Assembly: GCF_018614415.1 (NCBI RefSeq)
Contig: NZ_JAGGOO010000016.1
Location: 62,001 to 126,000, forward strand
DNA from: Streptomyces sp. ISL-12
Lineage (GTDB): Bacteria; Actinomycetota; Actinomycetes; Streptomycetales; Streptomycetaceae
DNA: 64,000 bases
Reading direction: 5' to 3'
How positions within the stretch are numbered: the stretch's first letter is position 1; each line of letters starts with the position of its first letter. Shown one piece after another: positions 15,254 through 23,938 of this stretch. The notes beneath the pieces were generated by a model. That model made no database searches, was not told where the DNA came from, and saw only the letters and a list, made by a program, of their open reading frames with translations. The position numbers and the translations under genes were made by a program.

Positions 15254-16522
15254 ATGCCGAGTGAACAGACTGAAGTGGTCGTCGTCGGGGCGGGCCAGGC
15301 CGGCGTGGCGGTGAGCGAGCACCTGGGGGCCCACGGCATCCCGCACCTCGTCCTGGAGCGGGACCGGGTGGCCGAGCGATGGCGCTCCGAGCGGTGGGAC
15401 TCCCTGGTCGCGAACGGGCCCGCCTGGCACGACCGCTTCCCGGGCATGGAGTTCCCCGACGTCGACCCCGACGGCTTCGCCTCGAAGGAGCAGGTCGCCG
15501 ACTACTTCGCCGCGTACGCCGAGAAGATCGGCGCCCCCGTCCGGTGCGGTGTCGAGGTGACCTCGGTGCGCAAGCACGCCGGCCGGCCCGGCTTCCGGGT
15601 CGAGACGTCACGGGGATCCATCGACGCCCGCTTCGTCGTGGCCGCGACGGGGCCGTTCCAGCGGCCCGTGATCCCGCCCCTCGTCCCGGACGGCACCGTC
15701 CCGGTACAGATCCACTCCAGCGGGTACCGCAACCCGGAGCAGCTGCCCGAGGGCGCGGTCCTCGTCGTCGGCGCCGGTTCCTCGGGCGTCCAGATCGCCG
15801 ACGAGCTGCGCCGCTCCGGCCGCCGGGTCCTCCTCTCCGTCGGACCGCACGACCGTCCGCCCCGCCGGTACCGCGGACGTGACTTCTGCTGGTGGCTCGG
15901 TGTGCTCGGACTCTGGGACGCCCAGACGCCGCCCGAGGGCGCCGCCCACGTCACCATCGCGGTCAGCGGCGCCCGCGGCGGCCACACCGTGGACTTCCGG
16001 GCCCTGGCCGCCACCGGCGTCGAACTCGTCGGCATGACCGCGTCCTGCGCCGACGGCGTCCTGCGCTTCGCGCCCGACCTCGCCGACAACATCGCGCTCG
16101 GTGACACCAAGTACCTCGCGCTCCTGCGGGCGGCCGACGAGTACGTGGAACGCAACGGCCTCGACCTGCCCGAGGAACCGGAGGCCCACGTCCTCGGGCC
16201 CGACCCGGAGTGCGTGACCGACCCCCGCCTGGAACTCGACCTGGCCGCGGCCGGCGTCACCTCGATCGTCTGGGCCACCGGCTTCGCCACCGACTACGGC
16301 TGGCTCCAGGTCGACGCGTTCGACGAGCGGGGCCGGCCGGACCAGCGGCGCGGAGTCTCCCGCGAGCCCGGCGTCTACTTCCTGGGCCTGCCCTGGCTGT
16401 CCCGCCGCGGGTCCAGCTTCATCTGGGGTGTCTGGCACGACGCCCGGTACGTGGCCGACCACATCGCGACCCGGCGCGCCTACCTCGCGTACGGCACCGC
16501 ACCCGCGACCCCGCAGAACTGA
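15254..16522 (+). CDS. Flavin-containing monooxygenase
   Basis: A 422-residue class B-type flavoprotein monooxygenase. The FAD motif VVVVGAGQAGVAVSEHLG is at about 8-25, the NADPH motif VLVVGAGSSGVQIADELRRSG in the middle, and WATGFATDYGWLQVD in the C-terminal third is the ATG(F/Y) motif. YFLGLPWLSRRGSSFIWGV ends the fold. Such enzymes add one oxygen to soft nucleophiles (N, S) or ketones using NADPH and O2. GGAGGC lies upstream of the ATG. It starts a probable operon with RidA, DUF1028, M20 amidohydrolase and an MHS transporter, pointing to breakdown of an imported nitrogenous compound. The substrate is unknown. Confidence 0.9.
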   Translation: MPSEQTEVVVVGAGQAGVAVSEHLGAHGIPHLVLERDRVAERWRSERWDSLVANGPAWHDRFPGMEFPDVDPDGFASKEQVADYFAAYAEKIGAPVRCGVEVTSVRKHAGRPGFRVETSRGSIDARFVVAATGPFQRPVIPPLVPDGTVPVQIHSSGYRNPEQLPEGAVLVVGAGSSGVQIADELRRSGRRVLLSVGPHDRPPRRYRGRDFCWWLGVLGLWDAQTPPEGAAHVTIAVSGARGGHTVDFRALAATGVELVGMTASCADGVLRFAPDLADNIALGDTKYLALLRAADEYVERNGLDLPEEPEAHVLGPDPECVTDPRLELDLAAAGVTSIVWATGFATDYGWLQVDAFDERGRPDQRRGVSREPGVYFLGLPWLSRRGSSFIWGVWHDARYVADHIATRRAYLAYGTAPATPQN

Positions 16523-16533
16523 GGAGCACCCCC

Positions 16534-17013
16534 ATGACCTCCACCAGCGAGGGCCGTCCGGCCAAGGCCCCGATCACCGCCGGCGGACACACCCGCGTCC
16601 GCCCGTTCAACACCCGCGACACCTACCCCGAGCAGAATCTCGACAACGACCTCTGCCAGGCCGTCGTCGCCGGCCGCACCGTCTACGTCCGGGGCCAGAT
16701 CGGCCAGGACCTCGACACCAGCGAGTCCGTGGGCATCGGTGACGCCGAGGCCCAGGCCGAGCAGGCCATGGCCAACATCAAGACGCTGCTCGAAGAGGCG
16801 GGCAGCCGGATGGAGCACCTGGCCAAACTGACCATCTACCTCGTCGACCCGCGCTACCGCGAAGCCGTCTACCGCACCGTGGGCCGCTGGACCAGGGGCG
16901 TCCACCCCATCTCCACCGGCCTGGTGGTCTCCGCCCTGGCCCGCCCGGAGTGGCTGTGCGAGATCGACGCGATCGCCGTGATCCCCGAACCGTCCGAGGA
17001 GGCAGGAGCATGA
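16534..17013 (+). CDS. RidA (YjgF/UK114) family protein
   Basis: A 159-residue protein with a RidA core: AVVAGRTVYVRGQIGQDLD, GDAEAQAEQAMANIKTLLEEAGSRMEHLAKLTIYLVDPRYREAVYRTVGRW, and the end GLVVSALARPEWLCEIDAIAVIP. The region normally carrying the catalytic Arg reads ALARPEWLCEIDAIA. RidA proteins hydrolyse reactive enamine/imine intermediates to keto compounds. Group members inside catabolic operons act on pathway-specific imines, such as the product of an amine oxidation by the upstream flavoenzyme. GAGGAGC lies upstream of the ATG; the gap to the monooxygenase is 11 bp. Confidence 0.9.
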   Translation: MTSTSEGRPAKAPITAGGHTRVRPFNTRDTYPEQNLDNDLCQAVVAGRTVYVRGQIGQDLDTSESVGIGDAEAQAEQAMANIKTLLEEAGSRMEHLAKLTIYLVDPRYREAVYRTVGRWTRGVHPISTGLVVSALARPEWLCEIDAIAVIPEPSEEAGA

Positions 17014-17675
17014 CGTTCTCCCTGGTGGTCCGGGACGGCGAGCGGTTCGGCGTCGCGGCCGCCTCGTCCAGCCCGGCGGTCGCCGCCCGGGTCGTCCATC
17101 TGCGGCCCGGTGCCGGCGCGGCGACCTCGCAGAACATCACCGACCCCAGGCTCGGCACCGCCCTGCTGGAGCGGCTCGCCGCGCACGGCGACGCGGAGCG
17201 GGCGCTGCGGGAGGTCACCGAGGAGAGCGCCGACATCGCCTACCGGCAGCTGACCGTACTGGGCCGCACCGGCCCCGGGTACGCCTACAGCGGCTCGCAC
17301 ACCCTCGGCAGGCATGCCTCGGCCACCGCCGACGGCGCGGTCGCCGCCGGCAACATGCTCTGCGGCGAGCACCTGCCCGGCGTACTCCTCGACGCGTACG
17401 CCACCGCCACGGGAGAGCTGGAGGAGCGGCTGCTCACCGCCATGCGGGCGGCCGTCGCCGCCGGCGGCGAGGAGGGGCCGGTGCACTCCGCGGGCCTGGC
17501 GGTCGTCGCGGACGTCGGCTGGCGGGTGACCGACCTGCGGGTGGACTGGGCCGAGGACCCCGTGGACCGGCTCGGCGACCTCCTCGACGTATGGCTGCCG
17601 CAGCGGGACGACTATGTGCGGCGCGGACTCGACCCCGCGGCCTCGCCCTCGTACGGCGTCCCCGGGAACCTGTGA
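17010..17675 (+). CDS. DUF1028 family (Ntn-hydrolase-like) protein
   Basis: A 221-residue DUF1028 protein: TFSLVVRDGERFGVAAASSSPAVAARVVHLRPGAGAATSQNITDPRLG, then YAYSGSHTLGRHASATADGAVAAGNMLCG, and a C-terminal VDWAEDPVDRLGDLLDVW. The family has an Ntn-hydrolase-like fold and no firmly established reaction. It commonly travels with RidA and M20 peptidases, as here. The ATG overlaps the RidA stop (ATGA). An amidase step on an intermediate of the same pathway is a context inference. Confidence 0.88.
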   Translation: MTFSLVVRDGERFGVAAASSSPAVAARVVHLRPGAGAATSQNITDPRLGTALLERLAAHGDAERALREVTEESADIAYRQLTVLGRTGPGYAYSGSHTLGRHASATADGAVAAGNMLCGEHLPGVLLDAYATATGELEERLLTAMRAAVAAGGEEGPVHSAGLAVVADVGWRVTDLRVDWAEDPVDRLGDLLDVWLPQRDDYVRRGLDPAASPSYGVPGNL

Positions 17676-18823
17676 TGGGCGGCGCGCTGAAGGAGGCGGT
17701 CCGGCGGGCGGTCGCCCGGCACGCCGAGGAGCTGACCGGCCTGTCCGAGCGGCTGCACGCCGATCCGGAGACCGCGTGGGAGGAACACCGGGCGGCCGCC
17801 CGCGTGCCCGAGCCGCTGGACCGCGCCGGATTCGACGTCACCGCCTCCTACCTTGGCCTGGACACCGCCTTCCACGCCCGGTTCGGCAGCGGGCCGGTGC
17901 GGATCGCGCTGTGCGCCGAGTACGACGCGCTGCCCGGCCTCGGTCATGCCTGCGGACACAACCTCATCGCGGCCAGCTCGGTCGGCGCCGCGCTCGGCCT
18001 CGCCGCCGTCGCCGACGACGCGGGCCTCACCGTCGAGGTCTAAGGCACCCCGGCCGAGGAGGGCGGCGGCGGCAAGATCGAGATGCTGGACCGGGGCGCC
18101 TTCACCGGCGTCGACCTCGCGATGATGGCGCACCCGGCGCCGGTCGACGTCGCCGAGGCCCGCCCCTTCGCGGTCAGCCACTCCAAGATCTCCTACACCG
18201 GGAAGTCCGCGCACGCCGCCGCCTATCCGGAGGCCGGGATCAACGCGGCCGACGCCTTCACGGTGGCCCAGGTCGCCATCGGGCTGCTGCGCCAGCAACT
18301 GCCGGCCTCGGCGCGGGTGCACGGTGTCGTGACGCACGCCGGTGACGCCCCGAACGCCATCCCGGAGCGGGCGACCGGACGCTGGTACGTACGGGCCGAG
18401 TCACTCGCCGAACTGGCCGAGCTGGAGCCCCGGGTCATACGGGCCTTCGAGGCGGGGGCCCTCGCGACCGGCTGCGACCTGGAGATCGAGCCGGAGAGCA
18501 AGCCGTACGCGGAGTTCCGTACGGACGAGCGGGCCCTCGGGCACTACCGGGCCAACGCCCTCGCGCTGGGACGGGAGTTCGCGCAGCCCGGCCAGGCCGC
18601 CCGGATGAACCGCGCCTCCACCGACATGGGCAACGTCTCGCAGGCGGTGCCGGCCATCCACCCCTACATCGGCATCGGCTCCCTGCCCGCCACCAACCAC
18701 CAGCGCGAGTTCGCCGCGCACTGTGTGGGCGGCACGGCCGAACGGGCCCTGCTCGACGCGGCCCTCGCGCTGGCCTGGACCGGCGTGGACCGCGCCACGC
18801 GGGCCGGGAAGGCCACGGCATGA
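17675..18823 (+). pseudogene. M20 family amidohydrolase/peptidase with an internal TAA stop
   Basis: The frame starts at 17675 (TGATG overlap with DUF1028) and, apart from a TAA at 18041-18043, continues for 382 codons. Before the stop are the metal-binding segments CAEYDALPGLGHACGHNLIAASS. After it GTPAEEGGGGK follows at once, then the M20 dimerisation domain and HPAP, THAGDAPNAIPE and the final GNVSQAVPAIHPYI. In homologues the residue before GTPAEE is often Tyr, so a single TAC-to-TAA change would explain the stop. TAA is the rarest stop in such genomes. The intact product would cleave an acyl- or aminoacyl-amide. Re-reading the base decides between mutation and error. Confidence 0.88.
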
Positions 18824-19068
18824 CGACGGCGACAGCGGCGCACGACCGCGGCCGGCACCGGACCGGACACGACACACCCGGCCACGCCGACGCCGCGGCG
18901 GGCGCCTGCCACGGGGCCCGCACCGTCCGGGCGCCGGCCGGCTCCCCGCCCCGCCGCGCGGGCCGGCCCGGCCCCGCCCCGGCGATCCCCGAGCGCGCGC
19001 CGCTGACCGAGGCGGAACTCCGCGAGCTGACCAGCCCCACCCCCCTGACCGGCCTGCCCTCGCCCTGA
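18820..19068 (+). CDS. Small hypothetical protein of the RidA/M20 operon
   Basis: An 82-residue frame whose ATG overlaps the stop of the M20 gene (ATGA). The first ~50 residues are low complexity, rich in His, Gly, Arg and Pro. The C-terminal part APLTEAELRELTSPTPLTGLPSP looks more like a conserved motif. No domain recognised. Coupled start and position before the transporter support its being translated. Confidence 0.5.
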   Translation: MTTATAAHDRGRHRTGHDTPGHADAAAGACHGARTVRAPAGSPPRRAGRPGPAPAIPERAPLTEAELRELTSPTPLTGLPSP

Positions 19069-19134
19069 GAGCACGGCGCCGGCGGCACCCGCACTGCTCC
19101 GGCTTCTCCACCCCTTTTCCCCAAGGAGGCGCGT

Positions 19135-20481
19135 ATGCCCACGCGTGACAGCAGTGCCACGATGACGACCGAGGCCGAGCCGGCCACCGACGTCGCAGCG
19201 CTGCGCAGGAGTGTCGCCGCGGGAGCCGTCGGCGTGTTCGTACACTGGTTCGACTGGGCGGCCTACGCCTATCTCGCCGGTACGGTCGCGACCGTCTTCT
19301 TCCCGGCCGAGGACAGTACGACCGGACTGCTCGCCGTGTTCGGCGTCTTCGCCGTCTCGTTCGGCATCCGGCCCGTCGGCGCCCTGGTCTTCGGACCGCT
19401 CGGCGACCGGATCGGCCGCAAGCGCACCCTGTCCCTGGTCATCTTCATGATGTCCGGCGCGACCCTGGCCATCGGACTGCTCCCCGGCTACGACGCGATA
19501 GGCATCGCCGCCCCGATACTCCTGGTGGTGCTGCGGCTGGTCCAGGGCTTCGCGGCGGGCGGCGAGTTCGGCAGCGCGGCCAGCTTCCTCGCCGAGAGCG
19601 CGCCGCGCCGCCGCCGTGGATTCGGCGTGAGCTGGCTGGAGGTCGGCTCCCTGCTCGGCTTCCTCGCCGGTTCGTTCGTCTTCCTGCTGCTGTCCGCGGG
19701 GCTCGACGAGAACCAGCTCACCGCCTGGGGCTGGCGCGTGCCCTTCCTGGTCGCCGCGCCGCTCGGTGTCATCGGCTACGTCATCCGCAACAAGATCGAG
19801 GACACCCCCGAGTACCGGGCGCTCGAAGCCAACGGCGCAGTGCCCAGCAGCCCCGCCCGCGAACTGCTCCGCTCCCACAAGCGGGAGCTGCTCCAGGCGG
19901 CCGGTCTGATGGCCGCCATGCACGTCCCCTTCTACGCCGTACTGACCTACCTCGTCACCTACGAGACCGACCACCTCGGCCACTCCGCCGACAGCGCCGC
20001 CCTGCTGTCCACCGTCATCTCCCTGCTGGGCCTGGTGCTGGTGCCGCTGTTCGGCAGGCTCTCCGACCGGGTGGGCCGCAAGCCGGTGTTCGTCGGGGCG
20101 ACGGCGGCGCTGCTGGTCCTGTCCACCCCCGCCTTCCTCCTGATGCGGACCGGGCTCACCGGCACCTGGATCGCCGGACTCCTCCTCGGCGCGATCCTGG
20201 CGGCCATCCTCGGCACCTACGCGGTGTGGTCGGCGGAGATCTTCCCCACCCGCACCCGGCAGAGCGGACTGTCCGTCGCCTACAACATCACCGCGGCGCT
20301 GTTCGCGGGCACCGTGCCCTACCTGATGACCGTGCTCATCTCGGCGACCGGCTCCACCCTGGTGCCCGGCCCGTACCTGATGGTGTTCGCCGTGGGCGGC
20401 CTGGTCGCCGCCCTCTCCCTGAAGGAGACCGCCGGCCGCGCGCTGCTGCGGCCCGAGGACGTACCGTCCGAGCGGGTCTAG
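19135..20481 (+). CDS. MFS transporter, metabolite:H+ symporter (MHS) family
   Basis: A 448-residue 12-helix carrier. FDWAAYAYLAG in helix 1, the loop motif GPLGDRIGRKRTL after helix 2, RLVQGFAAGGEFG in helix 4, and the repeat motif GRLSDRVGRKPVF in the second half identify the MHS family (ProP, ShiA, citrate and aromatic acid carriers). It should import an organic solute with protons. An ideal AAGGAGG lies just upstream of the ATG. It follows the RidA/M20 gene set and precedes a LysR gene, so it probably brings in the substrate of that pathway. Confidence 0.92.
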   Translation: MPTRDSSATMTTEAEPATDVAALRRSVAAGAVGVFVHWFDWAAYAYLAGTVATVFFPAEDSTTGLLAVFGVFAVSFGIRPVGALVFGPLGDRIGRKRTLSLVIFMMSGATLAIGLLPGYDAIGIAAPILLVVLRLVQGFAAGGEFGSAASFLAESAPRRRRGFGVSWLEVGSLLGFLAGSFVFLLLSAGLDENQLTAWGWRVPFLVAAPLGVIGYVIRNKIEDTPEYRALEANGAVPSSPARELLRSHKRELLQAAGLMAAMHVPFYAVLTYLVTYETDHLGHSADSAALLSTVISLLGLVLVPLFGRLSDRVGRKPVFVGATAALLVLSTPAFLLMRTGLTGTWIAGLLLGAILAAILGTYAVWSAEIFPTRTRQSGLSVAYNITAALFAGTVPYLMTVLISATGSTLVPGPYLMVFAVGGLVAALSLKETAGRALLRPEDVPSERV

Positions 20482-20483
20482 GC

Positions 20484-20506
20484 GCCGCCGATACAGTCGG
20501 CGCGGA
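20484..20506 (+). terminator. Short GC hairpin between transporter and LysR genes
   Basis: GCGCCG and CGGCGC form a perfect 6-bp stem with a 10-base loop right after the transporter stop. No T-run follows, as is usual in Streptomyces. It may end or attenuate the upstream operon. Confidence 0.4.
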
Positions 20507-20534
20507 CACGGTTCACCGCGCACAAGGACCTCGC

Positions 20535-21452
20535 ATGACGTCACCGCTGGGTTTCACCCTCGTACAGCTCCGCTACTTCCTGGTCGCCGCCGAGCGCGGG
20601 TCGATGACGGAGGCGTCGCAGGAACTGCACATCGCGCAGTCCGCCGTGTCCGCTGCCGTCTACAACCTGGAACGGGACCTGCGGGTACAGCTGTTCATCC
20701 GGCGCCGGGGCCGGGGACTGACCCTGACCCCCGCCGGGGAGCGGCTCCAGCAGCAGGCCCGGGACCTGCTGGCCCGCGCCCGCGAGGTCGAACGGGAGGC
20801 CAGGGGAGAGGGCGAGGAACTCGCCGGACCGGTCACCGTCGGCTGTTTCGTGACCCTCGCCCCGTACTACCTGCCACCCCTGTTCAGCGAGTGCACCGAA
20901 CGCCATCCGGGCATCGAGATCGACGTGGTCGAGGCCGAGACGGACCAGCTCGTCCAGGCCCTGACGGCCGGACGCATCGACTTCGCCCTCACCTACGGCC
21001 TCGGACTGTCGGCCGCCCCGGAACTGCGCGGCGAGACGATCGCGCTCGCCCCCGCCTACGTCCTCGTCCCGGCCGGCCACCCCCTGGCCGGCCGGGACAG
21101 CGTGGAACTGAACGAACTGTCCGCGGAACCGCTCGTCCTGCTGGACCTCCCGCACAGCCGGGACTACTTCCACTCCCTGGTGGCCGCCACCGGCACCGCC
21201 CCCGACGTCCGCTACCGCACCCGCAGCTACGAGACCGTACGCTCCCTGGTCGCCCGCGGACTCGGCTACTCCGTGCTCAACCAGCGGCCCGCGACCAGCC
21301 AGACCTACGGCGGCGGCGAGGTCGCCGCACTCCGGCTCCGGGACGGCGGACCCCCGCTCGAAGTCAAGATCGCCTCCGTGGACGGCATGACCCAGACCGC
21401 CCGCGCCCGAGCGGTGATGGACCTGCTGCGCCAGATCGCCGCCCGGCCATGA
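20535..21452 (+). CDS. LysR family transcriptional regulator
   Basis: A 305-residue LysR regulator. The winged helix covers about 8-66 (LVQLRYFLVAAERGSMTEASQELHIAQSAVSAAVYNLERDLRVQLF). A linker helix follows, then an effector domain with the usual PVTVGCFVTLAPYYLPPLFSEC opening and the RIDFALTYG segment. It lies 53 bp after the transporter on the same strand, unlike the usual divergent arrangement, and probably controls the upstream catabolic operon. The effector is unknown. Confidence 0.9.
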   Translation: MTSPLGFTLVQLRYFLVAAERGSMTEASQELHIAQSAVSAAVYNLERDLRVQLFIRRRGRGLTLTPAGERLQQQARDLLARAREVEREARGEGEELAGPVTVGCFVTLAPYYLPPLFSECTERHPGIEIDVVEAETDQLVQALTAGRIDFALTYGLGLSAAPELRGETIALAPAYVLVPAGHPLAGRDSVELNELSAEPLVLLDLPHSRDYFHSLVAATGTAPDVRYRTRSYETVRSLVARGLGYSVLNQRPATSQTYGGGEVAALRLRDGGPPLEVKIASVDGMTQTARARAVMDLLRQIAARP

Positions 21453-21559
21453 CGGTGTGACCCACCTCACCGCAGCGCGGGCGGCGCGGCGGACAGGGTG
21501 AAGTGTGGAGATGTCACTGCGCGCTCGCGTGCGCGCCGGAGACCCCGACAGGGCGGACG

Positions 21560-21745
<186 letters not shown>

Positions 21746-21757
21746 GCCGTGCGGGGG

Positions 21758-21783
21758 AGGGCGTCCGTCCCGGTGGACGCCCT
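21758..21783. terminator. Bidirectional Rho-independent-type hairpin
   Basis: AGGGCGTCC (21758-21766) pairs perfectly with GGACGCCCT (21775-21783) around an 8-base loop; two more pairs can be added outside. It lies ten bases from the end of the convergent ROK gene, so it probably ends transcription from both sides. Confidence 0.75.
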
Positions 21784-21793
21784 TCGCGCGCCA

Positions 21794-22741
21794 TCAGCAC
21801 CCGGGCGGTGCCGCGCCGAGGCCGAGGGCGAGGACCGCCGCGCCGACCGCGCCGGCGTTGTCCCCCAGTTCGGCGGGGCGGATCTCGGACGGCACCGCGT
21901 ACTCGGCCGAGCGCGCCAGCGACCGGCGCAGTCCGTCGGCGAACAGCGGCAGGCAAGAGGCCGCGCTGCCGCCGATGACCGTGACCCTCGGCTGGTAGAG
22001 GGCGTGCAGCGCGGCCAGGCCGCGGCCGACCAGAACGCCGTACTCGGTGAAGATCCGCCGGACCGCCGGATCGGTCGCCGCCGCCTCGCTGCCGTACCGC
22101 AGTGTCTCGTTGCCCGGATGGTCCTCGCCGAGGCGGACGCGCAGCATGCGTTGCAGGGCGCCGCGCGAGGCGGCCTGTTCCCAGCAGCCGGTCAGACCGC
22201 AGTAGCAGCGGGCCGGATCGGAGGTCACCGGGAGGTGGCCGCCCTCGGGGTGAGCGCCGTCCAGGCCGCGTACCGGGCGGCCGTCGACCAGCATCGCGGC
22301 ACCGATGCCGGTGCCGAGCGTGATCATCAGCATCCGGTCGCACCGTCGGCCGGCTCCGGCCGCGTGCTCTCCGAGGGCCGCGCTCACCGCGTCGTTGTCG
22401 ATGACGACCGGCACGCCCAGTCGCTCCCGCAGGGACGCGACCAGAGGAAAGTCCGAGAACCACGGCAGCGTGTCCTGGTTGTGGACGACACCGGCGGCGT
22501 TGTCCACCGGACCGCTCGCGCCGATCCCCACGGCGGCGGCGGAGGTACCGGGCGGCAGCACGCCGGTGACGAGCCCCGCCAGCCGGCCGACGCGCTCCGG
22601 GACCGGTCCGGCACCGAGTTCGGCGCTGAGCGCGTTCGCCGACGCGACCGTCCGGCCGTCCCGCCAGGAGAGGGCCCGGACGCCGGTGCCGCCCAGGTCC
22701 AGGCCGACGGTGACGGGGGCATCCGTGCGGTGCCCGCTCAC
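21794..22741 (-). CDS. ROK family sugar kinase
   Basis: A 315-residue ROK protein without the N-terminal DNA-binding domain, so a kinase. VGLDLGGTGVRALSW is the ATP phosphate loop, VVIDNDAVSAALGEHAAG holds the catalytic Asp, GTGIGAAMLVDG follows, EGGHLPV contains the zinc-site His, and CYCGLTGCWEQ is the zinc cysteine cluster. The GTG at 22741 overlaps the SIS gene stop (GTGA). With the SIS isomerase and sugar transporter it should phosphorylate an imported hexose or amino sugar in the cytoplasm. The exact sugar is not determined. Confidence 0.92.
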   Translation of the reverse strand: MSGHRTDAPVTVGLDLGGTGVRALSWRDGRTVASANALSAELGAGPVPERVGRLAGLVTGVLPPGTSAAAVGIGASGPVDNAAGVVHNQDTLPWFSDFPLVASLRERLGVPVVIDNDAVSAALGEHAAGAGRRCDRMLMITLGTGIGAAMLVDGRPVRGLDGAHPEGGHLPVTSDPARCYCGLTGCWEQAASRGALQRMLRVRLGEDHPGNETLRYGSEAAATDPAVRRIFTEYGVLVGRGLAALHALYQPRVTVIGGSAASCLPLFADGLRRSLARSAEYAVPSEIRPAELGDNAGAVGAAVLALGLGAAPPGC

Positions 22742-23793
22742 AGCGTGTCCGTGATCTTGCGGCCGAAGCGGAACTCGCCCGGGACCTGCCCGGCCGCCCG
22801 CGCCAGCGCCACGGTGAGCTGCTGGACGTGTGCCATCCCGAACACGAGCCGCTCGAAGGTGCCGCCGCCCGCCGGGGTGGGCAGGTGCCCGGTTCCCGGG
22901 TAGGCGCGCGGGCCCACCGTCACCACGGTCGAGCCGGCGGCGGTCAGGTCCCGGGCGAGCGCGGGCAGTACGGCGTCGTCCGCGTCGCCGGTGCCGAACA
23001 GCAGCACGGTCAGACCGGGGCCCGCCAGCTCCAGCGGGCCGTGCCGGAAGGCCCCGCCCACATAGCCCTCGGCCGCCACCCGGCTGGCCTCCTTGGTGAT
23101 GAGCGCGCCGGTCAGCGCGGTGGCCGCGTCGGCGCCGGTCCCGACGTAGGCGAACCGGGGGTACGCGGCGGCCAGGGCCTGTCCGGCGAGGCCGGTGGGG
23201 AGCGGCCGGCCGGCGAGCAGCGTGCGCAGTTCCTCGGCGGTGCGGCGCAGTCCGTCGGTGAGCGCCTGGTCGTTCTCGCCGCCGTGGAGGGCGGCCAGGA
23301 CGCGCCGGTGGGCGGCCAGGGTGTTGACGTAGCTCTTGGTGCTGACGGTCGCCTCGGGGCCGCTGCGCAGTTCGACCAGTACGTCGGCGGCGAGGGCCAG
23401 CGGGCTGGTGGAGTCGTCGGTCGTCGCCAGGACGGTGCGGGGCCGCGCCGGGCCGGTGAGCCGGTCGAGCAGGGCGACCAGTTCGCCACTGCGGCCGGAC
23501 TGGGAGGTGGCCCACAGCAGCGTGCCCGGGGTGATCCGCTCGGGGGTGTCCAGCAGTTGCCCGGCGTCGAGGCGCCAGACGGGCAGTCCCGCCGCCGCGA
23601 GGGCGCGCTCGACCGGCACGAAGGAGTAGAGGGAGGAGCCCATGCCTGTCAGGACGACGCGGTCGTACCGGCCCAGGTCGATCCCGGAGAGCGCGGCGGG
23701 CAGCGGACTGTCCGCCTGCCGCAGCAGCGCGTCGGGCTGGGCGTCGATGTCGGCCAGGTAGCCGGCGGGGGAGGAGGGGGAGGGGCCGGTCAT
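22738..23793 (-). CDS. SIS domain protein (AgaS/GlmS isomerase-like)
   Basis: A 351-residue protein with two SIS domains. The first contains RVVLTGMGSSLYSFVPVERAL and WATSQSGRSGELVALLDRL (phosphosugar binding by the Ser/Thr loop). The second has FAYVGTGADAATALTGALITKEAS and GYVGGAFRHGPLEL, the GlmS-type E/K/H active-site region. Such proteins without a glutaminase domain act as sugar-phosphate isomerases/deaminases. Start ATG at 23793, with GGAAGGA upstream. It heads the sis-rok operon, whose promoter carries the DeoR palindrome. Confidence 0.88.
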   Translation of the reverse strand: MTGPSPSSPAGYLADIDAQPDALLRQADSPLPAALSGIDLGRYDRVVLTGMGSSLYSFVPVERALAAAGLPVWRLDAGQLLDTPERITPGTLLWATSQSGRSGELVALLDRLTGPARPRTVLATTDDSTSPLALAADVLVELRSGPEATVSTKSYVNTLAAHRRVLAALHGGENDQALTDGLRRTAEELRTLLAGRPLPTGLAGQALAAAYPRFAYVGTGADAATALTGALITKEASRVAAEGYVGGAFRHGPLELAGPGLTVLLFGTGDADDAVLPALARDLTAAGSTVVTVGPRAYPGTGHLPTPAGGGTFERLVFGMAHVQQLTVALARAAGQVPGEFRFGRKITDTL

Positions 23794-23858
23794 CGGAGTC
23801 CTTCCGTGGAGCATGCCCGTGAGGCAAGGGAATGGGAGGCAGGGCATCAGCCCATCAC

Positions 23859-23878
23859 GCACGGAAACGTGCAGTCAA
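23859..23878 (-). promoter_or_regulatory. DeoR operator plus -35 box of the sis-rok operon
   Basis: The palindrome GCACG-GAAA-CGTGC (23859-23872) directly follows, in the minus-strand direction, a -35 box TTGACT (23878 to 23873). A further half-site CGTGC is at 23889-23893, 21 bp from the first. The same geometry is found upstream of the sugar MFS gene. Binding here would block RNA polymerase. Confidence 0.7.
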
Positions 23879-23938
23879 TAAGCGAAAGCGTGCAGGTATA
23901 TCGGCACGGTTCCTGAGGGGCGGGTCAGCGGCCCGGGG

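Noticed and set aside
18664..20544. 626-codon minus-strand open frame opposite the MHS transporter
   Set aside because: Antisense shadow; the plus strand encodes an unmistakable 12-helix carrier with an ideal ribosome-binding site.
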